DNA from: a virus
Direction: 5' to 3' (one strand)
IMG/VR virus record: IMGVR_UViG_3300035664_000053
Location: 1 to 31,486 of that record
Length of the DNA: 31,486 bases
This document shows positions 1 to 9,800 of this stretch, one piece after another. The notes beneath the pieces are model-generated. The model made no database searches. It saw only the letters and a list, made by a program, of their open reading frames with translations, and was not told the DNA's origin. How positions within the stretch are numbered: the stretch's first letter is position 1; each line of letters opens with the position of its first letter. Both the position numbers and the translations under genes were made by a program.

Positions 1-108
1 ACAGAGGAAGAATACTTCAATGCTATGGAGGATCTGTCAAATCAGTTTTATGAGACAGGTTCTCCAAATCCAAATGAAATTGAAACTGAAATTATAGGAG
101 AAAACTAA
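1..108 (+). CDS. C-terminal end of an unidentified acidic phage protein (partial)
   Basis: An open frame runs from the first base of the window to a TAA at 106-108, giving the last 35 residues of a protein whose start lies upstream. The fragment is Glu/Asn-rich (it begins TEEEYFNAMEDL and ends EIIGEN) and shows no domain I can name. Its stop codon shares one base with the next ATG (TAATG), so the two genes are probably translationally coupled. The AGGAG at 96-100 inside its last codons serves as the ribosome binding site of the next gene. The function is unknown. Coding status is supported by the tight coupling and the good reading frame, but the fragment is short. Confidence 0.7.
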   Translation, partial: TEEEYFNAMEDLSNQFYETGSPNPNEIETEIIGEN

Positions 109-251
109 TGGCAATTAAAAAATCATCTGGCGGAAAGCAGGTCATCGAATCTCTTCCCAAGAAAACTAAGCAGGGTTGTGGTGCTCATACCAAGTATTCT
201 GCTACGTCTCGTAATAAAGCTCGTAAAAAGTATAGAGGACAAGGAAAATAA
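108..251 (+). CDS. Small basic conserved phage protein (47 aa), function unknown
   Basis: This 47-residue frame begins at an ATG overlapping the preceding stop, with AGGAG at 96-100 seven bases upstream. It ends in TAA directly before the next ATG. The product is very rich in Lys/Arg, with a basic tail ending KKYRGQGK, a central TKQGCGAH segment with a single Cys, and a Gly/Ser-rich start (MAIKKSSGGKQ). From memory, similar short proteins recur beside tail genes in marine T4-like phages, but I cannot assign a role. The charge would suit nucleic-acid or ribosome contact, which is only inference. The strong ribosome binding site and the close packing on both sides support a real gene. Confidence 0.75.
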   Translation: MAIKKSSGGKQVIESLPKKTKQGCGAHTKYSATSRNKARKKYRGQGK

Positions 252-857
252 ATGTATCTCTTAGATGGAAATGATGAATGGAAGAATATTCATACATCAG
301 ACCTCTGGATTTACAATAAATTATTCTTAAGTCGGGTTTTAGGTTATACATGTGGTCCTGTTGGCACCACTGTTCCAAAACCCGACTTTTATATTGTGCG
401 ACCATCCTTCAATTTACTTGGAATGGGGCGTTTTGCTCGTAAAGAATGGATTGAAAAATACACGGATCACATTTATCCGGCAGAATTTTGGTCTGAAATC
501 TTTATGGGAGAGCATCTAAGCGTTGACTTTAAGAATCAAAAGTCAGAATTAGTTGTTTTGGGCACCAAAGATGACAAAGATCCTTACTACAAGTGGAAAA
601 AATGGGAAAAAATTGATAAAAAAGTTGAATTTCCAAAAATTCTACAAAATTTAAAAGGTAATTATGAATATATCAACTGCGAATTCATTGGAAATAAGTT
701 AATAGAGGTTCATTTTCGACAAAATCCAGATTTTAGACATAATAATACTGTAGCAATTCCAATATGGAATGAAAACGATTTGGATTTTTATGATCTTGAA
801 GAATACGACTTTGTAAAAGACTCTGATTTTAAAAGAACCGGATTTTTGATTAAATAA
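252..857 (+). CDS. Conserved phage protein of 201 aa, possible minimal ATP-grasp-like domain
   Basis: The start is the ATG immediately after the preceding TAA, with AAGGA at 241-245 as a modest ribosome binding site. No signal peptide or membrane segment is visible. I recognise the family only as a conserved hypothetical of cyanophages. In order it shows YIVRP followed by a Gly-containing loop (NLLGMGR, about residues 47-62), FWSEIFMGEHLSVDF (about 79-93), a strand-rich middle, and LIEVHFRQNPDF (about 151-162). That order (basic residue plus glycine loop, then E-x-F-x-x-G-x-x-x-S-V-D, then E-x-(N)-x-R) resembles the core of ATP-grasp enzymes, with His replacing the usual Asn near the metal-binding Glu. 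An N-terminal pre-ATP-grasp domain is absent. The fold assignment is inference; an unrelated structural protein is equally possible. Confidence 0.8.
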   Translation: MYLLDGNDEWKNIHTSDLWIYNKLFLSRVLGYTCGPVGTTVPKPDFYIVRPSFNLLGMGRFARKEWIEKYTDHIYPAEFWSEIFMGEHLSVDFKNQKSELVVLGTKDDKDPYYKWKKWEKIDKKVEFPKILQNLKGNYEYINCEFIGNKLIEVHFRQNPDFRHNNTVAIPIWNENDLDFYDLEEYDFVKDSDFKRTGFLIK

Positions 858-860
858 ATA
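853..860 (+). promoter_or_regulatory. T4-type late promoter-like octamer AATAAATA upstream of speD
   Basis: AATAAATA overlaps the stop of the 201-aa gene and lies about 26 bases before the TTG start of speD. It differs from the T4 late consensus TATAAATA only at the first base, a position reported as variable in cyanophages (NATAAATA). The surrounding sequence is AT-rich, so chance occurrence is possible. Confidence 0.4.
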
Positions 861-885
861 AATTTTTAGAAATAGTATAGAATAA

Positions 886-1227
886 TTGAAACAGCATTCG
901 ATGGGCAAACACCTGCTTTTAGAGGTGTATGATGTAAAATATGACCTTCTGAACGACGGTATTGCCCTTCAAGAAACAATGGAGCGCGGAATTAAACGTG
1001 CTCAAATGACAATACTTAATATTTTTTCACATTGTTTTTTACCTCAGGGGTGTACCATTGTGATTGCACTTGCAGAAAGTCATGTTTCTTGCCATACCTG
1101 GCCAGAAAATGGATCTATTGCCATTGATGTGTACACATGTGGCGATGGAAATCCCAAATTAATTGCCATTGAACTATTAAAATATCTAGATTCGAATAAT
1201 TTTAGACTTCGTGAGATAGATCGTTAA
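886..1227 (+). CDS. speD: S-adenosylmethionine decarboxylase proenzyme (SpeD)
   Basis: SpeD is the bacterial class S-adenosylmethionine decarboxylase. It makes decarboxylated AdoMet, the aminopropyl donor for spermidine synthesis in the cytoplasm. The family pattern is complete: MGKHLLLEVYDV at the N-terminus, then AESH with the self-cleavage Glu64-Ser65 bond that yields the pyruvoyl group, His70 in HTWPE, and Cys85 in YTCGDG. At 113 aa it is close to the usual bacterial proenzyme length. I used TTG at 886; ATG at 901 (108 aa, MGKH start) is a real alternative, and neither has a clear Shine-Dalgarno. It sits among tail genes behind a late-promoter-like octamer, so expression is probably late. 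speD is a known auxiliary metabolic gene of cyanophages. No speE or other polyamine gene lies in this window, so the host would have to supply the partner enzyme. Confidence 0.97.
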   Translation: MKQHSMGKHLLLEVYDVKYDLLNDGIALQETMERGIKRAQMTILNIFSHCFLPQGCTIVIALAESHVSCHTWPENGSIAIDVYTCGDGNPKLIAIELLKYLDSNNFRLREIDR

Positions 1228-1235
1228 ATAGTAAT

Positions 1236-1289
1236 AGGAGATAGAAACCTCCTTTATAAAAGTTCTGTTTTAATCAATTAAAACAGGAG
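1236..1289 (+). promoter_or_regulatory. Structured leader between speD and the 58-aa gene
   Basis: This gap holds AGGAG at 1236-1240, CCTCCT at 1248-1253, a perfect 10-bp inverted repeat with a CA spacer (1265-1274 with 1277-1286), and a second AGGAG at 1285-1289 that is the ribosome binding site of the ATG at 1298. The right arm of the hairpin overlaps the second AGGAG, and one further G-U and one A-U pair can extend it over AGGA. The central CCTCCT is complementary to both AGGAG copies, so alternative pairings are possible. No U-tract follows the hairpin, so it does not look like a standard terminator. Confidence 0.55.
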
Positions 1290-1297
1290 TTTCACAA

Positions 1298-1474
1298 ATG
1301 CTATTCGAATCTGACGACAATCAAAAAAGAGTTATTCAAGAAGTAGTTTATGACATTGCACCAAAGCATAACCTAAAAAAACAAGTTGAATTGCATGAAA
1401 AAATTCGTAATGATGAGGACTATGATGATTGGTCATATGGAACAGAACCAAATTACGGTTCTTCTTGGAAGTAG
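1298..1474 (+). CDS. Small acidic hypothetical protein (58 aa)
   Basis: The frame starts at ATG 1298 with a strong AGGAG at 1285-1289, eight bases upstream, and ends in TAG at 1472-1474. It encodes 58 residues beginning MLFESDDNQKRVIQEVV and ending in a Tyr/Gly/Ser-rich tail (NYGSSWK). The middle is a probable charged helix followed by an acidic DEDYDDW stretch. I recognise no domain; similar short proteins seem to accompany speD or gp25 in marine T4-like phages, but this is from memory. The excellent ribosome binding site and the way the frame fills the gap exactly up to the late promoter of gp25 support it as a real gene. The function is unknown. Confidence 0.7.
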   Translation: MLFESDDNQKRVIQEVVYDIAPKHNLKKQVELHEKIRNDEDYDDWSYGTEPNYGSSWK

Positions 1475-1475
1475 A

Positions 1476-1483
1476 TATAAATA
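1476..1483 (+). promoter_or_regulatory. T4-type late promoter (TATAAATA) for gp25-gp6
   Basis: An exact TATAAATA lies two bases after the preceding stop codon. With T4 spacing, transcription would begin near 1489, leaving a leader of only about a dozen bases before the gp25 ATG at 1503. No Shine-Dalgarno is visible in that leader. Confidence 0.75.
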
Positions 1484-1502
1484 AATAAAAAACTTTTGTT
1501 CG

Positions 1503-1904
1503 ATGGCAATTCAAAGGATATCCAGGTCATTTAAAGATATCAGTTTATCCTTTGAACCACATCCCGTGACAAAGGATTTGCCAATATTAAAAAATGAAAA
1601 TGCAATTCGCAGATCTGTAAGAAATATTGTAGAAACTATTCCAACCGAAAGATTCTTCAATTCTCTATTAGGATCTGATATTACAAGAAGTTTGTTTGAA
1701 AATATTGACTTTGGTACTTCATCGGTAATTCAAAATCAAATTGAAATATCAATCAATAACTTTGAACCAAGAGTTAATAATGTAATAGTTGAGGTAGATC
1801 CTAATCCGGACAATAACTCATTTAATGTGACAGTTATTTTCGATATTATTGGCCAAGAGTTTCCAACCCAAGAATATTCTTTCCTATTAGAGGCAACAAG
1901 ATAA
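1503..1904 (+). CDS. 25: Baseplate wedge protein gp25
   Basis: gp25 is the small lysozyme-fold baseplate wedge protein of contractile tails. It sits at the sheath-baseplate interface and helps nucleate sheath assembly. The 133-aa product matches the 132-aa length of T4 gp25. It carries the family EPR core motif at residues 88-90 (NNFEPRVNN) and the usual order: an N-terminal SFKDISLSF strand, a helix with AIRRSVRNIVET, and C-terminal beta strands. It follows an exact late promoter and is followed one base later by gp6, its T4 wedge partner. The ATG at 1503 lacks a Shine-Dalgarno and would have a very short leader. There is no other in-frame start nearby that would fit the family N-terminus better. 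Confidence 0.95.
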   Translation: MAIQRISRSFKDISLSFEPHPVTKDLPILKNENAIRRSVRNIVETIPTERFFNSLLGSDITRSLFENIDFGTSSVIQNQIEISINNFEPRVNNVIVEVDPNPDNNSFNVTVIFDIIGQEFPTQEYSFLLEATR

Positions 1905-1905
1905 A

Positions 1906-3801
1906 ATGCCTTTTACTAAATTTACAAATCTAGATTTTGATCAGATAAAGACTTCTATCAAAGATTATCTCCGTGCTAACTCAACATTTACGGACTTTGA
2001 CTTTGAGGGGTCTAATTTTTCTGTTTTAATAGATACGCTGGCATATAATACTTATATTACTGCATTTAATTCGAATATGATTGTAAATGAATCCTTTTTG
2101 GATTCTGCAACTCTTCGTGAAAATGTTGTTTCATTGGCAAGAAATATTGGATATGTGCCACGTTCCAGAACGGCATCAAAGGCACAAGTATCATTTAACG
2201 TACCAGTATCTCTCACATCAAACACCCCAACAGTAACTTTACAGGCAGGATTAGTTTGTGTTGGATCCATTGACAATAGTTCATATACATTTTCTGTTCC
2301 CGATAATATAACGACAAATGTTGTAAATGGAGTTGCATCATTCAGTAATATTGATGTATATCAAGGGACTTTTTTAACAAAGCAATTTTTAGTCGATGGA
2401 TCACTAGATCAAAGATTTATATTAGATAATTCATTTATCGATACCTCTACAATTTCAGTATATGTAAGAGGAATTAATGATAGTGGACTGGGTGTGGAGT
2501 ATTCTTCGGTTGATAATATTCTCAATATTGATTCAACATCAACAATTTATCTTTTACAAGAAGTGCAGGATGAAAAGTATGAATTACTTTTTGGTGATGG
2601 ATTAATTGGTAAAAAATTAGAAAATAATGCGGTAATTACTGTAAATTATATTGTAACTGATGGTGAAGAAGGTAACGGCGCATCTTCTTTTGCTTTTTCT
2701 GGAAGCATTAGGGACGCAAATAATGCTTTAGTAGATATAGGTTCTGTGTTAATTGAAACAAATCAACCATCTCAAAATGGTTCGGAAATCGAATCAATAG
2801 ATTCAATTAAATATTTTGCACCAAGAATATATTCTTCACAGTATAGAGCAGTAACATCAAGAGATTATGAGACGATTATTAAAAAAATTTACCCAGATAC
2901 AGAATCAGTCGCTGTTATTGGCGGTGAAGAATTAGACCCTCCTGAATTTGGAACGGTATCCATAAGTATTAAACCAAAAAATGGAACTTTTGTTTCTGAC
3001 TTTTCGAAGTCAAGAATTTTATCTCAATTAAAACAATATAGCATTTCAGGTATTAATCAAAAAATAATTGACCTTAAAGTACTCTATGTTGAAATAGATT
3101 CATCAATTTATTATAATTATTCTCAAGTATCTGCCGTTGAGTCTCTGAAAACAAAAGTTATTAACTCATTAGATGAATATTCAAATTCTTTAGATCTTAA
3201 TAAATTTGGAGGAAGATTTAAATACAGTAAAGTTCTTCAAATAATTGATAATACAGATACCTCCATAACTTCCAACATCACTAAAGTTAGAATAAGAAGG
3301 GATTTGAAGGCACTTATAAATCAATTTACTCAATATGAATTATGTTTTGGGAATAAATTTCATGTTAATGAAAGTGGATATAATATTAAATCTACTGGAT
3401 TTAAAATTTCAGGAGAATCAGATACTGTATATCTTACAGATGTCCCTAATTTAGATAAAAAAACAGGAATTTTATCAATAGTAAAACCTTTAAGTGATGG
3501 AACCATAAGAGTTGTATCAAAGTCTGCTGGAACGGTTGATTATTTGAAAGGTGAAATAAAACTTGGAACCGTAAATATTATTTCAACATCTAAAGAAAAT
3601 AATACTATTGAAATACAAGCATTTCCAGAATCAAATGATGTTGTTGGATTAAAAGATTTATATTTAAATTTTAGCATCTCAGAAAGCACAATAAATATGG
3701 TAAGAGATGTAATTGCTTCTGGTGATGAAATCTCTGGAACAGTATTTTCCAGAGATTATTACACATCAAGTTATTCAAACGGGAATTTAATAAGAGCGTA
3801 A
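1906..3801 (+). CDS. 6: Baseplate wedge protein gp6
   Basis: gp6 is the central wedge component that forms the continuous ring of the contractile baseplate; it belongs to the gpJ-like baseplate family. The 631-aa product is close to T4 gp6 (660 aa). The conserved N-terminal region is clear: LDFDQIKTSIKDYLRAN, then DFEGSNFSVLIDTLAYNTY at about 36-54, then the segment around LDSATLRENVVSLARNIGYVPRS. A later YRAVTSRDYETIIKKIYPD segment (about 305-323) is typical of gpJ-like proteins. The ATG follows the gp25 stop after one base, and the gene ends one base before the next ATG, so gp25, gp6 and the giant gene form one tight operon. A strong inverted repeat (3729-3757) lies near its 3' end. Confidence 0.95.
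   Translation: MPFTKFTNLDFDQIKTSIKDYLRANSTFTDFDFEGSNFSVLIDTLAYNTYITAFNSNMIVNESFLDSATLRENVVSLARNIGYVPRSRTASKAQVSFNVPVSLTSNTPTVTLQAGLVCVGSIDNSSYTFSVPDNITTNVVNGVASFSNIDVYQGTFLTKQFLVDGSLDQRFILDNSFIDTSTISVYVRGINDSGLGVEYSSVDNILNIDSTSTIYLLQEVQDEKYELLFGDGLIGKKLENNAVITVNYIVTDGEEGNGASSFAFSGSIRDANNALVDIGSVLIETNQPSQNGSEIESIDSIKYFAPRIYSSQYRAVTSRDYETIIKKIYPDTESVAVIGGEELDPPEFGTVSISIKPKNGTFVSDFSKSRILSQLKQYSISGINQKIIDLKVLYVEIDSSIYYNYSQVSAVESLKTKVINSLDEYSNSLDLNKFGGRFKYSKVLQIIDNTDTSITSNITKVRIRRDLKALINQFTQYELCFGNKFHVNESGYNIKSTGFKISGESDTVYLTDVPNLDKKTGILSIVKPLSDGTIRVVSKSAGTVDYLKGEIKLGTVNIISTSKENNTIEIQAFPESNDVVGLKDLYLNFSISESTINMVRDVIASGDEISGTVFSRDYYTSSYSNGNLIRA
3729..3757 (+). repeat. Perfect 11-bp inverted repeat near the 3' end of gp6
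   Basis: The arm at 3729-3739 is exactly complementary to 3747-3757, with a 7-base spacer. The hairpin lies inside the gp6 reading frame, 44 bases before its stop. No T-run follows, so a standard intrinsic terminator is unlikely. Confidence 0.6.
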
Positions 3802-3802
3802 T

Positions 3803-6800
3803 ATGATACAAACTGGGTTCGAATCTAGAGTTAAGATTCAGCAAATTATTAATAGTCAACTTCCAAATTTCATTTTGGATGAAAGTCCAAATGCTGCAGA
3901 ATTTTTAAAACAATATTATATTTCTCAAGAATATCAAAGTGGACCCGTTGATATAGCGGAAAATTTAGATCAATATTTAAAATTAGATAATTTGACACCT
4001 GAGGTAGTAGTAGATAGCACATACACTACTTCTGAAGTTTCTCCTACTGATACTGTAATTACTGTTACTAGTACTAAAGGATTTCCTCAAAATTATGGAT
4101 TATTAAAAATTGATAATGAAGTCATTACATATGCTGGATTAACAACTAATACTTTCACTGGATGCATTCGTGGATTTAGTGGTATTACCAGTTATCATGC
4201 AAATTTAAATCAAGAAGAATTAGTTTTTTCAGAATCAGAAGCAGAATCTCACGCTAATGAATCGTCTGTACAAAATTTAAGTTCTTTATTTTTAAAAGAA
4301 TTTTATAAAAAAATAAAATACACGTTTACTCCCGGATTAGAAAATCTTGATTTTGTTCCTAATCTAAATGTCGGAAACTTTATAAGAGAAGCGAGATCTT
4401 TTTATCAAGCAAAAGGAACTGATGAATCATTTAGAATTTTATTTAATATTCTTTATGGAGTGACTCCGAGAGTTGTAAACTTAGAAGATTTTTTAATTAA
4501 ACCATCTTCTTCAGAATTTATTAGAAGAGAAATTGTAATAGCGGAAAGAATCTCTGGGAATCCTTTGAAATTAGTTGGCCAAACAATTAAAAAATCCACT
4601 GATGAGAATACTAGCGCCTCAATTTCAGAAATAGAACCATTTACTAGAAATAATATACAATATTTTAAGATTTCACTTTTTGTTGGATATAATGATTCCT
4701 CATCTGTTGAAGGTAACTTTGTAATTACACCCAACACAAAATGCTTGGAAAATGTCTCTATTGGTTCTTCTGTAATTTCAGTTGATTCTACAATCGGATT
4801 TTCTGAGCAAGGAACTCTTATATCTGGAAATAATACAATTAATTATACTAATAAGAGTATAAATCAGTTCTTTGGATGTACTGGAATTGAAGAACAAATT
4901 TCATTAGCAGATAATATAAGATCTGATGAAATTTATTATGGATATGAAGATGGAGATCTTACAAAAAAAGTTGAATTTAGACTCACTGGAGTTCTGTCAA
5001 AATTTGTACAAATATCAAATAATTTAAATTTAGATGAAGAGCAGATTATTTCTGTTAAGAGCATTGGTGATTTAATTGATAATCCTGAAAATAATAAAAC
5101 ATATAAAGAAATTTTTGCAAATTCTTGGATATACAATACAAGTTCAAGATATCAAATAGAGAATATTAATAATTTTACGTTAACAAGTCCAATTGACAAA
5201 TCAAGTTTAAAAGTTGGTGACAGAGTTGAAATTTTAGAGAGAGATAGTAATATTATCGCATCTTCTCATACAAATATAGCATATATTTCTGATATTAATT
5301 CTTCTGAAAATAGAGTTACCTTAAGTAATTTAAATTTTACTCCAGAAACTGGAGTAAAATATGATTTAAGAAGAAAACTTAACACATCACGCAGTCTAAC
5401 GGTTCCTATTGAATTTGGAAATAATGTTATTTTATCTGATATTCAAAATTTATACGTTGATGAAAATTATGCCTATGTTGCTTCCAATTCATTACCGTCT
5501 GGAAGAGATGGATTTACTGGAAATTATACATACGAAATAATAAAAAATATTAAAACATCTAATGCTATTGCTTTGTCTAATTTAGTAGATGACAAATATA
5601 CAACTATATTATTTCAAAGTAGTGTTCCATTTATAACAGGTGACAGGGTTTATTATCAACCTTCTGGAACAAATATTGTTGGATTAGATACCGGAGACTA
5701 TTATATTGAAGTTCAAAATCCAAATAATGGAATAAGATTATATTCATCTAAGTCATTTATCGGTACAAATAATTTCTTAACATTTTCTAATTCAAATTTT
5801 AACAATCAAATACACAAATTTACATTATATTCCCAAAAATCTGGGACAATTGGTGCTCAAAAATTACTTAAAAAATTCTCATTATCAGAAAATATTAACA
5901 ATATTGATAATGGAACTGCAGAATTAACAATTCCAGGAACAACTGGTATGTTAATTAACGGTGTTGAAATTAGTAATTATAAATCTGATGATAAAGTTTA
6001 TTATGGTCCGTTGAAATCTGTTGAAGTATTAAATGGTGGAATTGACTATGATGTTATCAATCCTCCATTAATATCAATTTCACCTGGAAAAGTATCAACT
6101 GCTCTAGTTCAACCAGTAATCAGTGGATCTATCAAAAAAGTTTATGTAGATTCTCAAGATTATGATATTGATAAAATTGTATCTATTGGTATAACCGGCG
6201 GTAATGGTTCCGGTGCTGTTATAGAACCCATAATTACTAGAAGACAAAGAGATATTTTATTTGATGGAAGAACTACAACAAATTCTGGTGGAATTAGCAC
6301 ATCTACATACCAATTAACATTTTTAAGTGATCATAATTTAAATAATGGAGAATCTATAATTTATAATTCAAATGGAAATTTATCTATTGGAATAGGATTT
6401 AGTGATTCAACTTTAATTAATAATTCAACATATTATAGTAAAGTTGATAATAATAGAACGATTAAACTTTATGAGACTGCTTCAGATTACTTATCTGGAA
6501 TCAATACAATAACTTTTAATGGAAATAATACTTCAGGAATTCATAAATTTAGAACTTCTTCATATAAAAACACCATATCCGAAATTAAAATAATTGATGG
6601 CGGTAATGGATATACTAATAGAAAATTAATTGTCTCTCCAGTTGGAATATCTACAATTAATCATACTGTTAATTTTAAAAATCATGGATTTAATAGTGGC
6701 GAATTAGTAACCTATAATTATCAAATTTCTACAATAGGGATTTCTACATTATCTCAGTATTATATTTTAAAGACTGATGAAGATTCTTTTAGACTATGTT

Positions 6801-9800
6801 CTGCTGGAATTGGAGGAACAGATGTATCAAATTACAATAGACAAAATTATATTAAATTCTCATCTATTGGAAGCGGCTATCAATACTTTAGTTATCCAGA
6901 TATTTCTGTTTTAATACAATATACTCCTGTTGGATTTGGTACAACAACTCAAGAATATCAATCTATCATAACAACTCCGGTAGTTAAAGGAAATATTATT
7001 GATGCTTATTTGTATGATAGTGGAGTTGGATATGGTTCTACAATAATCAATCTTGAAAGAAAACCATTAATATCAATAAAAAATGGTAGAGAAGCGAAAT
7101 TAAATCCAATTATTGTAAATGGTATAATTAATTCAGTAAACATCCAATATGGGGGAATTGAGTATTATTCAACCCCAGAATTAATTGTAGTTGATTCATC
7201 CGGTTTTGGATCAGGAGCAGATTTAAGACCAGTTATTAGTAATGGGAAAATAACAGATGTAAAAATTATAAGTGGGGGAATTGGATATTCAAATACTACA
7301 ACAATTATTAGAGTAGTACCTGCAGGTTCTAATGCACTTTTGAGTGCTAATATTAGACCACTAACAATTAGTAATAATGTTAGATTTGGAAATGAATTTT
7401 TAAAAGAAAGTAAAAATCAATTACAGTATTCTGTTTGTGGATATTTTCAAGAATTGCAAACATCATTTAATGATACTGGTGCCGATGTTTCAAAAATAAT
7501 CGGGTGGGCTTATGATGGAAACCCAATATACGGACCATATGGGTATTCTAATCCAGAAGTAGAATCAAATATTAAAGCATTAACTTCAGGATATACCTCA
7601 AATGCATCCAACATAGAAGATAGACCTGTAGAGTTTTCGGAAGGATTCTTTGTTGAAGACTATGAATATACTAATTCTGGTGATTTGGATGAAAATAATG
7701 GAAGATTTGGAAAAACACCAGAATTTCCTAATGGAGTATATGCATATTTTGCAACTATTGATCCTAATACATTAAGTCCTCAATTTCCATATTTTATTGG
7801 AAATAAGTATAGATCTAATACTTTAGAAGAAAATTCTACTTTAGATCAATCATTCAATTTTAATGATTCTAATTTACTTAGAAATACTTTACCATACAAA
7901 ATTTCTGATAATTATGCAAGTAATGACTTTATAATTGAGACTAGTGATTTTACAAAACAAGAATCAGTTGTTGTTTCAGTAACTGAAGGTAATGTAAATG
8001 ATTTTGATATCATTAATTCTGGCACTAACTATGAAGTAAATGATAGTCTAACTTTTGACGATACTAATACGCAAGGTGGGGGACTAATTGCAAAAGTTTC
8101 ATCGATAAAGGGAAAAGATATTGTACAATTGAATACTTCTACACAAACTTATAATAATTCTATCTTTACTTTTAATAGCGAGGGTGAAGTAAAAGTTACT
8201 ATATTGCCGTATCATAATTTATCAGATAATGATTTTGTTACGATTTCTGGATTTTCTACCAACTTAAGTAAATTAAATAATTCACATAGAATTGGAGTAT
8301 CTTCTTATTATTCCAATCTTGTAAAAAGTGTCCCCACATCAACATCAGGATTAACTACGGAGATATATGTATCTCAACTTCCATCATCAGTATCTGTCGG
8401 AAGTAGTATTTTAATTGGAACAGAGACATTATCTGTATTAGAGGTATTTAAAAATCTTAATATTCTTAAAGTAGAAAGGGGATCTACTGGCGTATCTCAT
8501 ACCGTAACAACACAGATAAACTTCATTCCAGACTCTTTTACTATCTCTGAGAATGTAGATTATTTTAATTCTAAAGTTAATGACATAGTATATTTTAATC
8601 CAAGACAATCTATTGGAATTGGAACTACATCAGGAATTACAAATTCTGCAACATTTCAATTTGGAGATTCTACCCTTACTAGAATTATTCCAACTCAAGG
8701 AATTTATATTGAAAATCATCCATTTACAAATAATCAACCAGTAATATTTACAAACAACGGATCAAATATTGCAGTATCTACTTCACCAACAGCAACTCAA
8801 TTTAATTTACCTCAAAATGTATATGTAACTAATAAAAACAAAAATGTAATCGGAATTAAAACTAACATTAATTCTTCCGAAGTATATTTTATTACTAATG
8901 GCGATAATAACAGCAAATATTCTATTAGAAGTACATATCCTCAAATAACTGGAAAAGTTGAAAGTATTAAATCTACGGTTTCAGTTTCAACTTCTCATGA
9001 ATTAACTACCGGAGATACTATTAGTTTAAACATAAAACCGAATATTTCGGTTGGTATTGGAACTTCAATATCAGTTTATGTTAAAAGAGATCAAATTACT
9101 GGAAACATTTTAATTAATCCTATAGGATTTACTTCAGTTGGAATTAATACAGTAAATAGTACAATATCAATTAATTCTCATAATCTAAAGACTGGAGATA
9201 AAGTTTTATATTCTGCAAATGTAGTTGCATCTGGACTATCAACTGGTGTTTATTATGTTTATAAATCCAATGATAACACTATAAAACTTTCAGAAACTTA
9301 TATTGATTCTGTAAGCATTCCACCGAACACTGTAAGTATTGCTAGTACTGGTGGATCAAATCAATCTATTTCATTAATAAATCCACAAATTCAATCGATT
9401 AAGAATAATAATTTAATATTTAATTTATCGGACACTTCACTTTTCGGTTATACTTTTAAACTTTATTATGATAAAAATTATTATAATGAATTTGTCTCTA
9501 CCTCAGATTCATCGTCATTTACACTGACGGGAATAGGAACAGTTGGAGTTTCTACTAATGCATCCCTTACTATTAATTATGACAATCAATTACCAACTAA
9601 CTTATATTATAACTTAGAAAAGTCCGGATATATTAGCACTTCTGATACATCAGTAAATAATTATTCAGAAATACTATTCATTGATAGTAAATATAATTCA
9701 AAATATAAAATTTCAGGTATTGGTTTAACTACATTTAACATATGCTTATCTGTAATACCAGAAAAATTATCTTATTCTCAAAGTGAATGTGATGTATTGG

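Noticed and set aside
202-405. Minus-strand open frame across the start of the 201-aa gene
   Set aside because: It is antisense to a convincing gene, has no ribosome binding site and no recognisable product. The other minus-strand frames in the window were rejected for the same reason.
1265-1286. Hairpin after speD as an intrinsic terminator
   Set aside because: No T-run follows, the stem is AT-rich, and it overlaps the ribosome binding site of the next gene, so a leader structure fits better.
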